Assembly: GCA_947629245.1 (NCBI GenBank)
Contig: CANRDC010000024.1
Location: forward strand, 1 to 34,027
Direction of reading: 5' to 3'
DNA from: an uncultured Oscillospiraceae bacterium
GTDB lineage: Bacteria > Bacillota > Clostridia > Oscillospirales > Oscillospiraceae
Length of the DNA: 34,027 nt
The notes under the pieces were generated by a model. The model saw only the letters and a program-made list of their open reading frames with translations, did not search any database and was not told where the DNA came from. Position numbers and translations under genes: made by a program. Of the stretch, positions 27,590 through 33,605 are shown piece after piece. Position 1 is the first letter of the stretch; each line of letters begins with the position of its first letter.

Positions 27590-28177
27590 TCAACTGAAAT
27601 ATGCCTTGACCGACGAGAGGATGTCCGCGATACCCAGCGAGAACATGTCCGCGTCCTGCTTCGTGACCACCACGGCCCGGTCGGCGGAGGCGACGCCGGT
27701 GAGATAGAAGATCTGCTCGTTGTCCGGTTCCTGCATCCCCAGCACGTTCACGGCCCGCTCCTCCACCTCCTTGAGATTGAACACGGACTCGTATTCCACG
27801 GTCAGCTTGTCCCGCTCCGTCTCCAGCTGGGAGATCTGGCTCTCCAGCTTGGCGGCGGTGTCGGAGATGTCCGTCAGGCGGATCTGGGCCAGCAGCATCA
27901 TGGTCAGCAGCACCACCGCCGCGCCCACGCCCAGCAGAGACAACACGGAGAAGCCCTGCCGGTCCTTCGCCGCGGCCTCCTCCCGCTCGGCGGGACGCAC
28001 GTCCTCCTTGATCCACTCCCTGGGCTGGAGCCGTTCCCGGCGTCTTTCCCTTTTCTGCGGCTGCTCGTAGACAGTCTCGTCCCGGTACAGGTCCGGGTTG
28101 CCGAAGTCGTAGGCAAGCGTCCCGTCCACCGCGCCGGTGACGAAATTATAGGTCTTGAAGGTCTTGATGTCAGGCAT
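27590..28177 (-). CDS. ftsL: FtsL-like septum formation protein
   Basis: 195 aa. The N-terminus is cytoplasmic and charged (QKRERRRERLQPREW and following). One membrane helix is at ~78-100 (LSLLGVGAAVVLLTMMLLA). An extracellular coiled coil follows (~101-145; DTAAKLESQISQLETERDKL, heptad Leu/Ile pattern), then a short C-terminal part. The topology and its position between rsmH and the PBP identify it as FtsL/DivIC-like even though such proteins are poorly conserved. The cytoplasmic part and C-terminus are longer than in B. subtilis FtsL (~117 aa). The start is 3 bases after the rsmH stop. Confidence 0.85.
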   Translation of the reverse strand: MPDIKTFKTYNFVTGAVDGTLAYDFGNPDLYRDETVYEQPQKRERRRERLQPREWIKEDVRPAEREEAAAKDRQGFSVLSLLGVGAAVVLLTMMLLAQIRLTDISDTAAKLESQISQLETERDKLTVEYESVFNLKEVEERAVNVLGMQEPDNEQIFYLTGVASADRAVVVTKQDADMFSLGIADILSSVKAYFS

Positions 28178-28180
28178 GGT

Positions 28181-29107
28181 TCACACCCTCTCCGCTATCC
28201 GCAGCCGGGCGCTTCTGGCCCGGGGATTTTCCGCCAGCTCCTCCCCACTGGGGATCACCGGCTTGCGCGTCACGCTTCTCAGCGTCTTTACAAAGCCGCA
28301 GGTACACACTGGAAACTCCGGCGGGCACGTACAGCCGTTTTCACGTTTGCGTATGGCCTCTTTCACAAGGCGGTCCTCCAGGGAATGGAAGCTGATGACC
28401 AGCAGCCTTCCGCCCGTTTTCAGCCGGTCCGGCGCCGTATCCAGCATCCGCTCCAGAGACCCCAACTCGTCGTTGACCGCGATGCGGACCGCCTGAAAGC
28501 ACCGCTTGGCCGGGTGCTGCTTCTCCCGGAGCGCCGCGGCCGGGACGGTCTGGCGGATGATCTGCACGAACTGTCCCGTGGTCTCCACGGGCGCCTGCTC
28601 CCGGGCGGCCACCACCGCCGCGGCGATGCGCCCGGCGTATCGCTCCTCCCCGTAGCGCCAGAAGATGCTTCGCAGCTCCGCCTCCGTGCTGTTGTTCAGG
28701 ATGTCTCTGGCCGTGAGCGGCGCCGTCTCGTCCATCCTCATGTCCAGAGGCGCGTCCTGCATATAGGAAAACCCCCGCGAGGCGTCGTCCAGCTGGGGCG
28801 ACGACACGCCAAGATCGAACATCATCCCGTCCGCTTTGTCTATCCCCAGGCTGTCCAGGATCGCGCCCAGATCGCCGAAATTGCCCTTTACGAGCCTGAC
28901 CTTGTCCCCGAACCGGGCCAGCCGCCGTCCCGCGTAGGCCAGCGCCCGCTCGTCCCGGTCGACGCCCACCAGCATCCCGCCGGTGAGCTGCTCCAAAACG
29001 GCCTCCGCATGGCCGCCAAGCCCCAGAGTCCCGTCCACATATGTCCCCTCAGGGTCTATCTCCAGATAGCGGACGCACTCCCGGAGCAATACGCTCTTGT
29101 GCTGCAT
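28181..29107 (-). CDS. rsmH: 16S rRNA (cytosine(1402)-N(4))-methyltransferase
   Basis: 308 aa, standard for RsmH (MraW). It methylates N4 of C1402 in the decoding centre with SAM. The opening HKSVLLRECVRYL and the SAM loop DGTLGLGGHAEAVLEQL are characteristic. MMFDLGVSSPQLDDASRGFS and RMDETAPLTARDILN are further family blocks, and the C-terminal part has ISFHSLEDRLVKEAI. Its ATG overlaps the mraZ stop (TGATG), so translation is coupled. Confidence 0.98.
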   Translation of the reverse strand: MQHKSVLLRECVRYLEIDPEGTYVDGTLGLGGHAEAVLEQLTGGMLVGVDRDERALAYAGRRLARFGDKVRLVKGNFGDLGAILDSLGIDKADGMMFDLGVSSPQLDDASRGFSYMQDAPLDMRMDETAPLTARDILNNSTEAELRSIFWRYGEERYAGRIAAAVVAAREQAPVETTGQFVQIIRQTVPAAALREKQHPAKRCFQAVRIAVNDELGSLERMLDTAPDRLKTGGRLLVISFHSLEDRLVKEAIRKRENGCTCPPEFPVCTCGFVKTLRSVTRKPVIPSGEELAENPRARSARLRIAERV

Positions 29108-29523
29108 CAGAAGTCGAACTCCTGCATAACGGCCGCGATGTTCTCCGGCGAAGCCTCGCTGTCACGCAGCTCGGCCCACTCGTCGCTGTCCCAGAACTCC
29201 GCGTGGTTGTTGGAGCCGAGAACGGTCACGTTCTTCGTCAGGCCCGCCCGGTCCCGAAGGCTCTGCGGCAGCAGGATACGGCCCTGCGCGTCCAGCTCGC
29301 ACTTGCAGGCAAAGGCATACAGCGGCCGCATGGCCCGCTGCTTCACGTAGGGCATCGCGTTGACCTTGTCGGAAAAGATCTGCCACTGCTCCGCGCTGTA
29401 GGCGCACAGGCAGTGGTCCATGGAGAGCGTCACATAAAACTCCGGGCCCAGCTCGTCCCGAAGTCGCGCAGGAATGAACAGCCGTCCCTTGGCGTCCAGG
29501 GAATGCTGGTATTCGCCTGTCAT
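29107..29523 (-). CDS. mraZ: Transcriptional regulator MraZ
   Basis: 138 aa from the ATG at 29523, with GGAGAGGAG upstream. Two tandem SpoVT/AbrB-like MraZ domains are visible: YQHSLDAKGRLFIPARLRDE and CELDAQGRILLPQSLRDRAG, each with the conserved D-x-K/Q-G-R core. MraZ forms a ring-shaped oligomer that binds TGGGN repeats before its own gene and represses the dcw operon in the species studied. Three such repeats are present at 29571-29595, which supports autoregulation here. Confidence 0.97.
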   Translation of the reverse strand: MTGEYQHSLDAKGRLFIPARLRDELGPEFYVTLSMDHCLCAYSAEQWQIFSDKVNAMPYVKQRAMRPLYAFACKCELDAQGRILLPQSLRDRAGLTKNVTVLGSNNHAEFWDSDEWAELRDSEASPENIAAVMQEFDF

Positions 29524-29570
29524 CCTGCTCACTCCTCTCCCGTTCATTCTGTGGGAAATCAAAACACTTT

Positions 29571-29595
29571 TCCCCACTTCGCCCCACTTGCCCCT
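29571..29595 (-). promoter_or_regulatory. MraZ operator: three GGGG boxes
   Basis: On the minus strand the sequence reads as AGGGGCAAG, TGGGGCGAAG, TGGGGAAAAG. These are two TGGGG boxes 10 bases apart and a third, AGGGG, 9 bases before them. Published MraZ sites are TGGGN repeats with 5-base spacers, giving a 10-base period. The array starts directly at the -10 element, so bound MraZ should block transcription. Confidence 0.8.
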
Positions 29596-29624
29596 ATTAT
29601 AGAGGGCAGGTTTTTAAATTGCAA
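29596..29624 (-). promoter_or_regulatory. Sigma-A promoter of the dcw cluster
   Basis: The -35 TTGCAA (29619-29624), a 17-base spacer and a consensus -10 TATAAT (29596-29601) read toward mraZ. The MraZ boxes follow immediately. The stretch from 29625 to 29757 beyond it is AT-rich and shows no gene; no further motif was recognised there. Confidence 0.85.
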
Positions 29625-29757
29625 GGGGGCAAAAGCAAAAATTTCATCAAAAATCCCTGCCAATTTTTTCCTATTGTGGACACCAATTTTTCGCGCCACA
29701 ACATCTAGTTTTGACAGGATCGAACAGAAAATCCGGCTGTTGAAAACGCCTCTTCGC

Positions 29758-29822
29758 AAAAAAATACCTCCCTCCGCCGGGAGAGAGGGCCAAACAAAAT
29801 GGGCGCGTCCAAAGACGCGCCC
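29758..29822 (-). terminator. Tandem terminators after the phosphoesterase gene
   Basis: Two hairpins are seen on the minus strand. The first, nearest the gene, has the 9-bp arms GGGCGCGTC/GACGCGCCC (29801-29822), followed by a T-rich ATTTTGTTT. The second has arms at 29767-29775 and 29780-29788 with one G-U pair, and is followed by seven T (29758-29764). The wobble pairs only on the minus-strand RNA, which fixes the direction. They insulate the dcw promoter from upstream transcription. Confidence 0.85.
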
Positions 29823-29844
29823 TGAAAGGCAGCATATAGATTTT

Positions 29845-30378
29845 TTACAATTCGTAGCGCCGGTACTCCTCCCCCTCCAGGGTCACCCAGCGGAAAACGC
29901 CGTCGGCCAGCGTCATGTATCCCCGGACGCTGCCCCACAGCGGCTGGGCGGCGGAGCCAGGGTTGAAGCACAGGTAACGGCCCCGGTTCTCCGTCCTGGG
30001 CACATGGGTGTGGCCGTGGAGCAGGATATCCCCCTCGTCCATGTTGGGCGGCAGGTTCGTATCATTATATATATGGCCGTGGGTGGCGAACATCGCCTGT
30101 TTGCCGATCGGGATGCGGACATAATCCGGCTCCATGGGAAAGGCCAGCATTTCGGCGTCCTCGTCGCTGTCGCAGTTGCCCCGCACGCAGGTGATCCGGT
30201 CCGCCATGGGGTTGAGCAGATCCGCCACCGACTGTTTTTTCCGCCGGGACCCAAGTTTGTTGAACAGTATGTCCCCCAGCAGGAGCATCCGCTCCGCTCC
30301 CTCCCGCCGGTAGGCCTCCAGCAGCATTTCGCAGCACTCCGCCGACCCGTGCAGGTCGGACGCGATCAGCCATTTCAT
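29845..30378 (-). CDS. yfcE: YfcE-type metallophosphoesterase
   Basis: 177 aa from the ATG at 30378 with GGAGGCGAT upstream. The calcineurin-like metal motifs occur in order: SDLHGS (DxH), LLLGDILFNK (GD), VRGNCDSDED (GN-x-D), ATHGHIYN and LLHGHTHVP (GHxH). The size and motif spacing fit the YfcE/MJ0936 group, Mn-dependent phosphodiesterases with an unsettled natural substrate. It lies 41 bases after the YgjP-type gene and ends at tandem terminators. The call is firm for the family, less so for the biological role. Confidence 0.92.
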   Translation of the reverse strand: MKWLIASDLHGSAECCEMLLEAYRREGAERMLLLGDILFNKLGSRRKKQSVADLLNPMADRITCVRGNCDSDEDAEMLAFPMEPDYVRIPIGKQAMFATHGHIYNDTNLPPNMDEGDILLHGHTHVPRTENRGRYLCFNPGSAAQPLWGSVRGYMTLADGVFRWVTLEGEEYRRYEL

Positions 30379-30419
30379 CGTATCGCCTCCATGACAAAAA
30401 ACGTATGTACTTTTCCAGT

Positions 30420-31124
30420 TTAAACCCCGGTCCCGTCTCTGTCAAGCCTGGCCATGAGAAGCTCTCCGTTATCCCGCAGCCACCGGCGGCGCTCCCGCCA
30501 GTCCGGCAGCACCCGCTCCACCTCGGCCCAGAACCGGCGGCTGTGGTCCATATGCTTTCGGTGGCACAGCTCGTGGACGGCCACATAGTCCCGCACCTCG
30601 GGCGGCGCCAGCATCAGAAGGCAGTTGAAGTTCAAATTCCCCTTTGCGCTGCAGCTGCCCCAGCGGGTCCGCTGCCGCCGGATGGTCACGCGCCCGTAGG
30701 TCACGCCCACCATCGGCGCGAAACGGGCCGTCCGCTCCGTAAGATCCGTCCTGGCAGCGGCGGCCAGAGCGTCCAGCTCCGCCGCCGTGAGCTTCTCCAG
30801 GCTGTCCGCGGCCTGCCGCCGGGTCAGGACGGCGGCGCGGCGCGTCTCGATCCAGTCCCGCTTCGCGTCCAGAAACGCCCGGATGCGCGCCTGGCTCAGG
30901 CCGTAAGGCGCCCGGACCAGCACGCCGCCGTCCTGCCGGATCTCCACCGCCAAGCTCTTCCGCCCGCTGCGAACGATATCCACCTGTATCTCCCGCGTCT
31001 TGTCCATCTCGCAGATCGTACCGCCGTCTGGGGGTGCAGACATCGTGGGATAGGCGCGGCATGGAACACCGTTCGGAAACAGCGCCGCAGAAATGAGGAC
31101 GTTGGAATCTATCAGCACCCGCAT
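30420..31124 (-). CDS. PIN-toxin start fused to a YgjP-type zinc metalloprotease
   Basis: 234 aa. Residues ~40-234 form a YgjP/M48-like (DUF45) metallopeptidase: RSGRKSLAVEIRQDGGVLVR, RRQRTRWGSCSAKGNLNFN and the zinc site AVHELCHRKHMDHSRRFW (HExxH plus a later His). Residues 1-25 (MRVLIDSNVLISAALFPNGV and following) are instead the first strand and helix of a PIN-domain ribonuclease, with its first catalytic Asp (D6) only; the rest of the toxin is missing. Residues ~26-39 look like former upstream DNA of the protease gene. Translation may start at 31124, 3 bases after the antitoxin stop, or at an ATG at 31007, which lacks a clear ribosome binding site. The most likely history is a deletion that removed most of a toxin gene. 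Protease substrate is unknown. Confidence 0.82.
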   Translation of the reverse strand: MRVLIDSNVLISAALFPNGVPCRAYPTMSAPPDGGTICEMDKTREIQVDIVRSGRKSLAVEIRQDGGVLVRAPYGLSQARIRAFLDAKRDWIETRRAAVLTRRQAADSLEKLTAAELDALAAAARTDLTERTARFAPMVGVTYGRVTIRRQRTRWGSCSAKGNLNFNCLLMLAPPEVRDYVAVHELCHRKHMDHSRRFWAEVERVLPDWRERRRWLRDNGELLMARLDRDGTGV

Positions 31125-31127
31125 CTG

Positions 31128-31394
31128 TCAGTCCTCATCACGCATTTCCTTGATAAGCGCCATGACATCATCATCCGAAGCGATCCCGGCCCGCTCCGCT
31201 TCTCCGGCCATCTCCTGTTGAAGCACCTGCATGGCGTAAATGGCGGAATTGACGATACGGACGGTGTTCCCCTCAACAATGAAAGAGACACGATCCCCGT
31301 TTGAGACGCCCAACACCCTCCGAACATCCTTCGGGATCGTGACCTGCCCTTTTGCCATGACCTTGGCATTGTCAACAAAAGCATTCGTATTCAT
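31128..31394 (-). CDS. AbrB/MazE-family antitoxin-like DNA-binding protein
   Basis: 88 aa, ATG at 31394 with AAGGAGGTG upstream. Residues ~10-55 are a SpoVT/AbrB swapped-hairpin domain: VMAKGQVTIPKDVRRVLGVS, then GDRVSFIVEGNTVRI. The acidic C-terminus (EAERAGIASDDDVMALIKEM and DED) would neutralise a toxin. In toxin-antitoxin modules such a protein precedes a PIN toxin. Here only the first ~25 codons of the toxin remain, fused to the following protease frame. The gene itself looks intact and has a promoter with a palindromic operator (31421-31470). Confidence 0.88.
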   Translation of the reverse strand: MNTNAFVDNAKVMAKGQVTIPKDVRRVLGVSNGDRVSFIVEGNTVRIVNSAIYAMQVLQQEMAGEAERAGIASDDDVMALIKEMRDED

Positions 31395-31420
31395 AGCATC
31401 GCACCTCCTTGTGTATGGAA

Positions 31421-31470
31421 AGTAGGGAATTTCCTACTCATATTATACGCAACGGTAAGGTGATATGCAA
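31421..31470 (-). promoter_or_regulatory. Antitoxin promoter and palindromic operator
   Basis: The -35 TTGCAT (31465-31470), a 17-base spacer and a perfect -10 TATAAT (31442-31447) are followed at once by an 18-base inverted repeat with arms AGTAGG and CCTACT (31421-31438). That is a suitable autoregulatory site for the AbrB-like antitoxin, covering the expected start point. It would now also control the PIN-YgjP fusion. Confidence 0.75.
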
Positions 31471-31535
31471 CAGCAATTTTCGGAAAATCTGTTTTGTGAG
31501 GTGAACAATATTAGTGAAAATCGGGTCGTAAGCAA

Positions 31536-31670
31536 CCTCAGGTACTCCATCCGCCGCCGTCCCCAGATGCCTACGGGCCTGTCCTCTGACGGGGGCGGGA
31601 GCAGATCAGGAAGATAATAATCTCCCGCCAGTGTGTAGCCAATTCCGTTGATTTCTTTGTACTATTCCAT
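31536..31670 (-). pseudogene. TnpV transposon protein, truncated relic
   Basis: An ATG at 31668-31670 has AAAGGAGG upstream. The second codon is followed by a stop (TAG, 31662-31664). The frame then reads YKEINGIGYTLAGDYYLPDL, followed by a Pro-rich linker and RPVGIWGRRRMEYLR. This matches the start of TnpV proteins of Clostridia transposons (a GDYLxPDL-like block, then P-x-G-x-W-G-x-x-R-x-x-Y-L). Similarity ends at about 31536, where TnpV would normally continue for some 70 or more residues; what follows is unrelated and holds the antitoxin promoter. Both the stop and the truncation indicate a dead gene. Identification is from remembered family patterns. Confidence 0.6.
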
Positions 31671-31747
31671 GATCAAGGCCTCCTTTGTATGGCTATTCTA
31701 CAAAGAAGGCTTTACCTTGTCCAATGTGCGGATCGAAAATTTCATAG

Positions 31748-31781
31748 AACAGCAGAGAGGCAAAAATGCCTCTCTGCTGTT
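31748..31781 (-). terminator. Strong hairpin between the TnpV relic and a truncated ORF
   Basis: The 15-bp perfect arms AACAGCAGAGAGGCA (31748-31762) and TGCCTCTCTGCTGTT (31767-31781) enclose AAAA. It overlaps the stop codon of the minus-strand ORF fragment upstream, so it is probably that gene's terminator. T-rich sequence on both sides is modest, so it may work in both directions. Confidence 0.7.
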
Positions 31782-31878
31782 ACTTTTGCCCTTTGCTATG
31801 CCAATGTGTGATAGGTTTGTTTTCATACTTCCTCATCAGCACCTGGTATAGCCGTCCGGTTTTTTCAAACTGTTCACA
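31780..31878 (-). pseudogene. C-terminal fragment of an unrecognised gene
   Basis: A minus-strand frame of about 32 codons (CEQFEKTGRLYQVLMRKYEN, then KPITHWHSKGQK) ends at a TAA that leads directly into the strong hairpin at 31748-31781, as a real gene end would. Upstream the frame stays open but its composition and content change near 31890, in the region of the htrA promoter, so the 5' part appears lost. Its placement next to the TnpV relic suggests mobile-element debris. No family was recognised. Confidence 0.35.
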
Positions 31879-31879
31879 C

Positions 31880-31925
31880 TTTACGCCTTCAAAAGTATTA
31901 TTATAATGACATATATAATGACATA
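31880..31925 (+). promoter_or_regulatory. Putative htrA promoter with a duplicated -10
   Basis: The -35 TTTACG (31880-31885), a 16-base spacer and the -10 TATAAT (31902-31907) read toward the protease gene. The 12-base unit TATAATGACATA occurs twice in tandem (31902-31913 and 31914-31925), so a second TATAAT follows. The -35 is weak; an activator or another sigma factor may be needed. Confidence 0.5.
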
Positions 31926-31934
31926 TGATGGCGG

Positions 31935-31972
31935 AACGCCGCAAGGCGTTGCGCAGAGCCGCTTTGCGGCTC
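31935..31972 (+). repeat. Paired small hairpins in the htrA leader
   Basis: Two adjacent inverted repeats: AACGCC/GGCGTT with loop GCAA (31935-31950) and GAGCCGC/GCGGCTC with loop TTT (31956-31972). They lie between the promoter and the ribosome binding site and would fold in the mRNA leader. They may be a small mobile repeat or a regulatory structure. Confidence 0.5.
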
Positions 31973-31997
31973 AGAAAAACGCTGTGGGAGGTCCCCA

Positions 31998-33311
31998 TTG
32001 AACGAGCACCGGGACGACAGGCCCTTCGGACAGGAGGAGTCGGAATATCATATCGTCCGCCCGGAACGGGAGCGGTCGGCGTACAGCGACGCCTATTACC
32101 GCACCGCGCCCAGGGAGGGCGGGACGTCCTATGGCTATAACCCGGCCCGCTATTACGCCGGAGACGGCGGCTCCTGCCACCGGGGCCAGATCGGACTAAA
32201 GACCGTGCTGATCCTGTGTCTGGTGTGCGTGACGGTGGCAAGCCTGCTGGGCGCCGGGGGGCTGTATCTGCTGTCCAGGGATATGCGGGGCCTGCGGGCC
32301 CGGACGGCGGCGGCGCCGGAGTTTTACGCCGAGGCCCAGTCGGAACAGGATGTCTCCGGTCCCCTGACGCTGTCCGTCCCGGCGGCAGACGCCCCGGCGC
32401 TGTCCGGGGAGGACCTGTACGCCATGGCCTGCGGCCAGGTGGTGGCCGTGCGCTCCTCCGGCGGACAGGGCGGGTCCCTGTCCGGCTCCGGCATCATCGT
32501 CAGCGCCGACGGCTATATCCTCACCAACTACCACGTCATCCAGCCCGGCGTCCTGCGGGGCCGCCCCCTCACGGTGGTCACCTTCGACGGGGAGGAATAC
32601 GACGCCGAGATCGTGGGCGCGGAGTCCGACAGCGATCTGGCCGTGCTGAAGGTGGACGCCCAGGGCCTGACCCCCGCCGTGCTGGGGGATTCGGACACGC
32701 TGGCCGTGGGCGAGACCATCTATACCGTGGGCAACCCCACCGGGGATCTTCCCTGCACCATGACCCGCGGCATCGTGTCCGCCCAGGACCGGAACATCCT
32801 CCTGGCCGACAATGTGACCGCCAATATGTTCCAGTTCGACGCGCCGGTGGGCAGCGGCAGCTCCGGCGGACCGGTATATGACCTCTACGGCCAGGTGGTG
32901 GGCGTGACCACCGCCAAATATACCGCCGACGGCGTGGAGGGCCTGGGCTTCGCCATCCCCATTTCCGACGCCTGCGCCATCGCCAACGAACTCATCACCA
33001 AGGGCTACGTCTCCGGCAAGGCATATCTGGGTCTGGTGCTGGACTCCTTCTCCCCCGCCGCGGCCCAGTATTTCCACACGGAGCCCGGCGCCTTCGTCAG
33101 CGCCGTCCAGCCGGACAGCGCCGCCGAGGCCGCCGGTCTGCGAGTGGGGGATATCATCACCGCCGTGGACGGCGAGACCGTCACCGGCGCGGACAGCCTT
33201 GTGGCCGCCGTGCGGCGCTATAAGGCTGGCGACACCGCCCGGCTCACCGTCGTCCGGGACGGTCAGACCATCACCGTGCCCGTCACCTTCGGCGAAGCCG
33301 CGCCGGGATAA
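31998..33311 (+). CDS. HtrA/DegP-like trypsin-family serine protease with PDZ domain
   Basis: 437 aa, starting with TTG at 31998; GGGAGG lies 6-7 bases upstream and no ATG is better placed. A charged and Tyr-rich cytoplasmic part (1-66) precedes one membrane helix (~67-92), so the protease faces outward. The S1C domain (~135-330) has the triad His179 (TNYHV), Asp213 (DSDLAVL) and Ser289 (GSGSSGGP; GNSGGP is more usual). A PDZ domain (~335-430) carries VQPDSAAEAAGLRVGDIITA. Such proteins degrade misfolded envelope proteins under stress. The 5' leader has two hairpins. It is the only intact plus-strand gene in the right part of the window. Confidence 0.95.
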   Translation: MNEHRDDRPFGQEESEYHIVRPERERSAYSDAYYRTAPREGGTSYGYNPARYYAGDGGSCHRGQIGLKTVLILCLVCVTVASLLGAGGLYLLSRDMRGLRARTAAAPEFYAEAQSEQDVSGPLTLSVPAADAPALSGEDLYAMACGQVVAVRSSGGQGGSLSGSGIIVSADGYILTNYHVIQPGVLRGRPLTVVTFDGEEYDAEIVGAESDSDLAVLKVDAQGLTPAVLGDSDTLAVGETIYTVGNPTGDLPCTMTRGIVSAQDRNILLADNVTANMFQFDAPVGSGSSGGPVYDLYGQVVGVTTAKYTADGVEGLGFAIPISDACAIANELITKGYVSGKAYLGLVLDSFSPAAAQYFHTEPGAFVSAVQPDSAAEAAGLRVGDIITAVDGETVTGADSLVAAVRRYKAGDTARLTVVRDGQTITVPVTFGEAAPG

Positions 33312-33342
33312 GCGGCGGCGCTTGTCAGGCCGTCGTGTTATG

Positions 33343-33525
33343 ATGCCGGCAGCAAATTGCCAACTCGGCGTTTGCGGAGGAAGAGAGGGGAAAACTGCTC
33401 TTGCCCAGAACTTGCTCGAAAAATATAAATTTTCTTATTTGTCAATAGATCATTTGAATATGGCTTCGGAAACGAATACCTTTGCGTCGAGGAAGATATG
33501 CGGCTGCGGCTGGAGACAAAGCTGA
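33343..33525 (+). pseudogene. P-loop nucleotide kinase relic
   Basis: A 60-codon frame includes LGVCGGREGKTALAQNLLEK and YKFSYLSIDHLNM (about 33364-33462). These resemble the first ~40 residues of small adenylate-kinase-like P-loop proteins of Clostridia (GGxxGTGKTALAQNLLEKY, then YLSIDHLKM). The Walker A is degraded (GGREGKT lacks the normal spacing). After Met40 the similarity ends. Another frame (33462-33566) then reads like a different protein's C-terminus (GFGNEYLCVEEDMRLRLETK, then LIHSILTGFKVLSA and a stop). The locus thus seems to be a junction of two gene fragments. Family naming is from memory. Confidence 0.45.
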
Positions 33526-33572
33526 TCCACAGCATCCTGACGGGCTTCAAGGTACTCTCGGCGTAAGCCGGG

Positions 33573-33605
33573 GGGGGACAAGTTTTCTCCCCTTTCTTGT
33601 CCCCC
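33573..33605. repeat. 10-bp hairpin at the start of the right-edge region
   Basis: The arms GGGGGACAAG (33573-33582) and CTTGTCCCCC (33596-33605) enclose 13 pyrimidine-rich bases. It lies 6 bases after the stop of the second gene fragment. No T run follows on the plus strand. It may be a terminator, part of a transfer origin, or part of a larger structured RNA. Confidence 0.6.

Noticed and set aside
31648-31851. A 67-codon plus-strand frame
   Set aside because: It crosses the 15-bp terminator hairpin and the TnpV relic ribosome binding site; no family features.
31882-32241. Extension of the minus-strand fragment up to a 153-codon frame
   Set aside because: The extension is antisense to the htrA start and crosses its promoter and hairpins; only the last ~32 codons look like a former gene.
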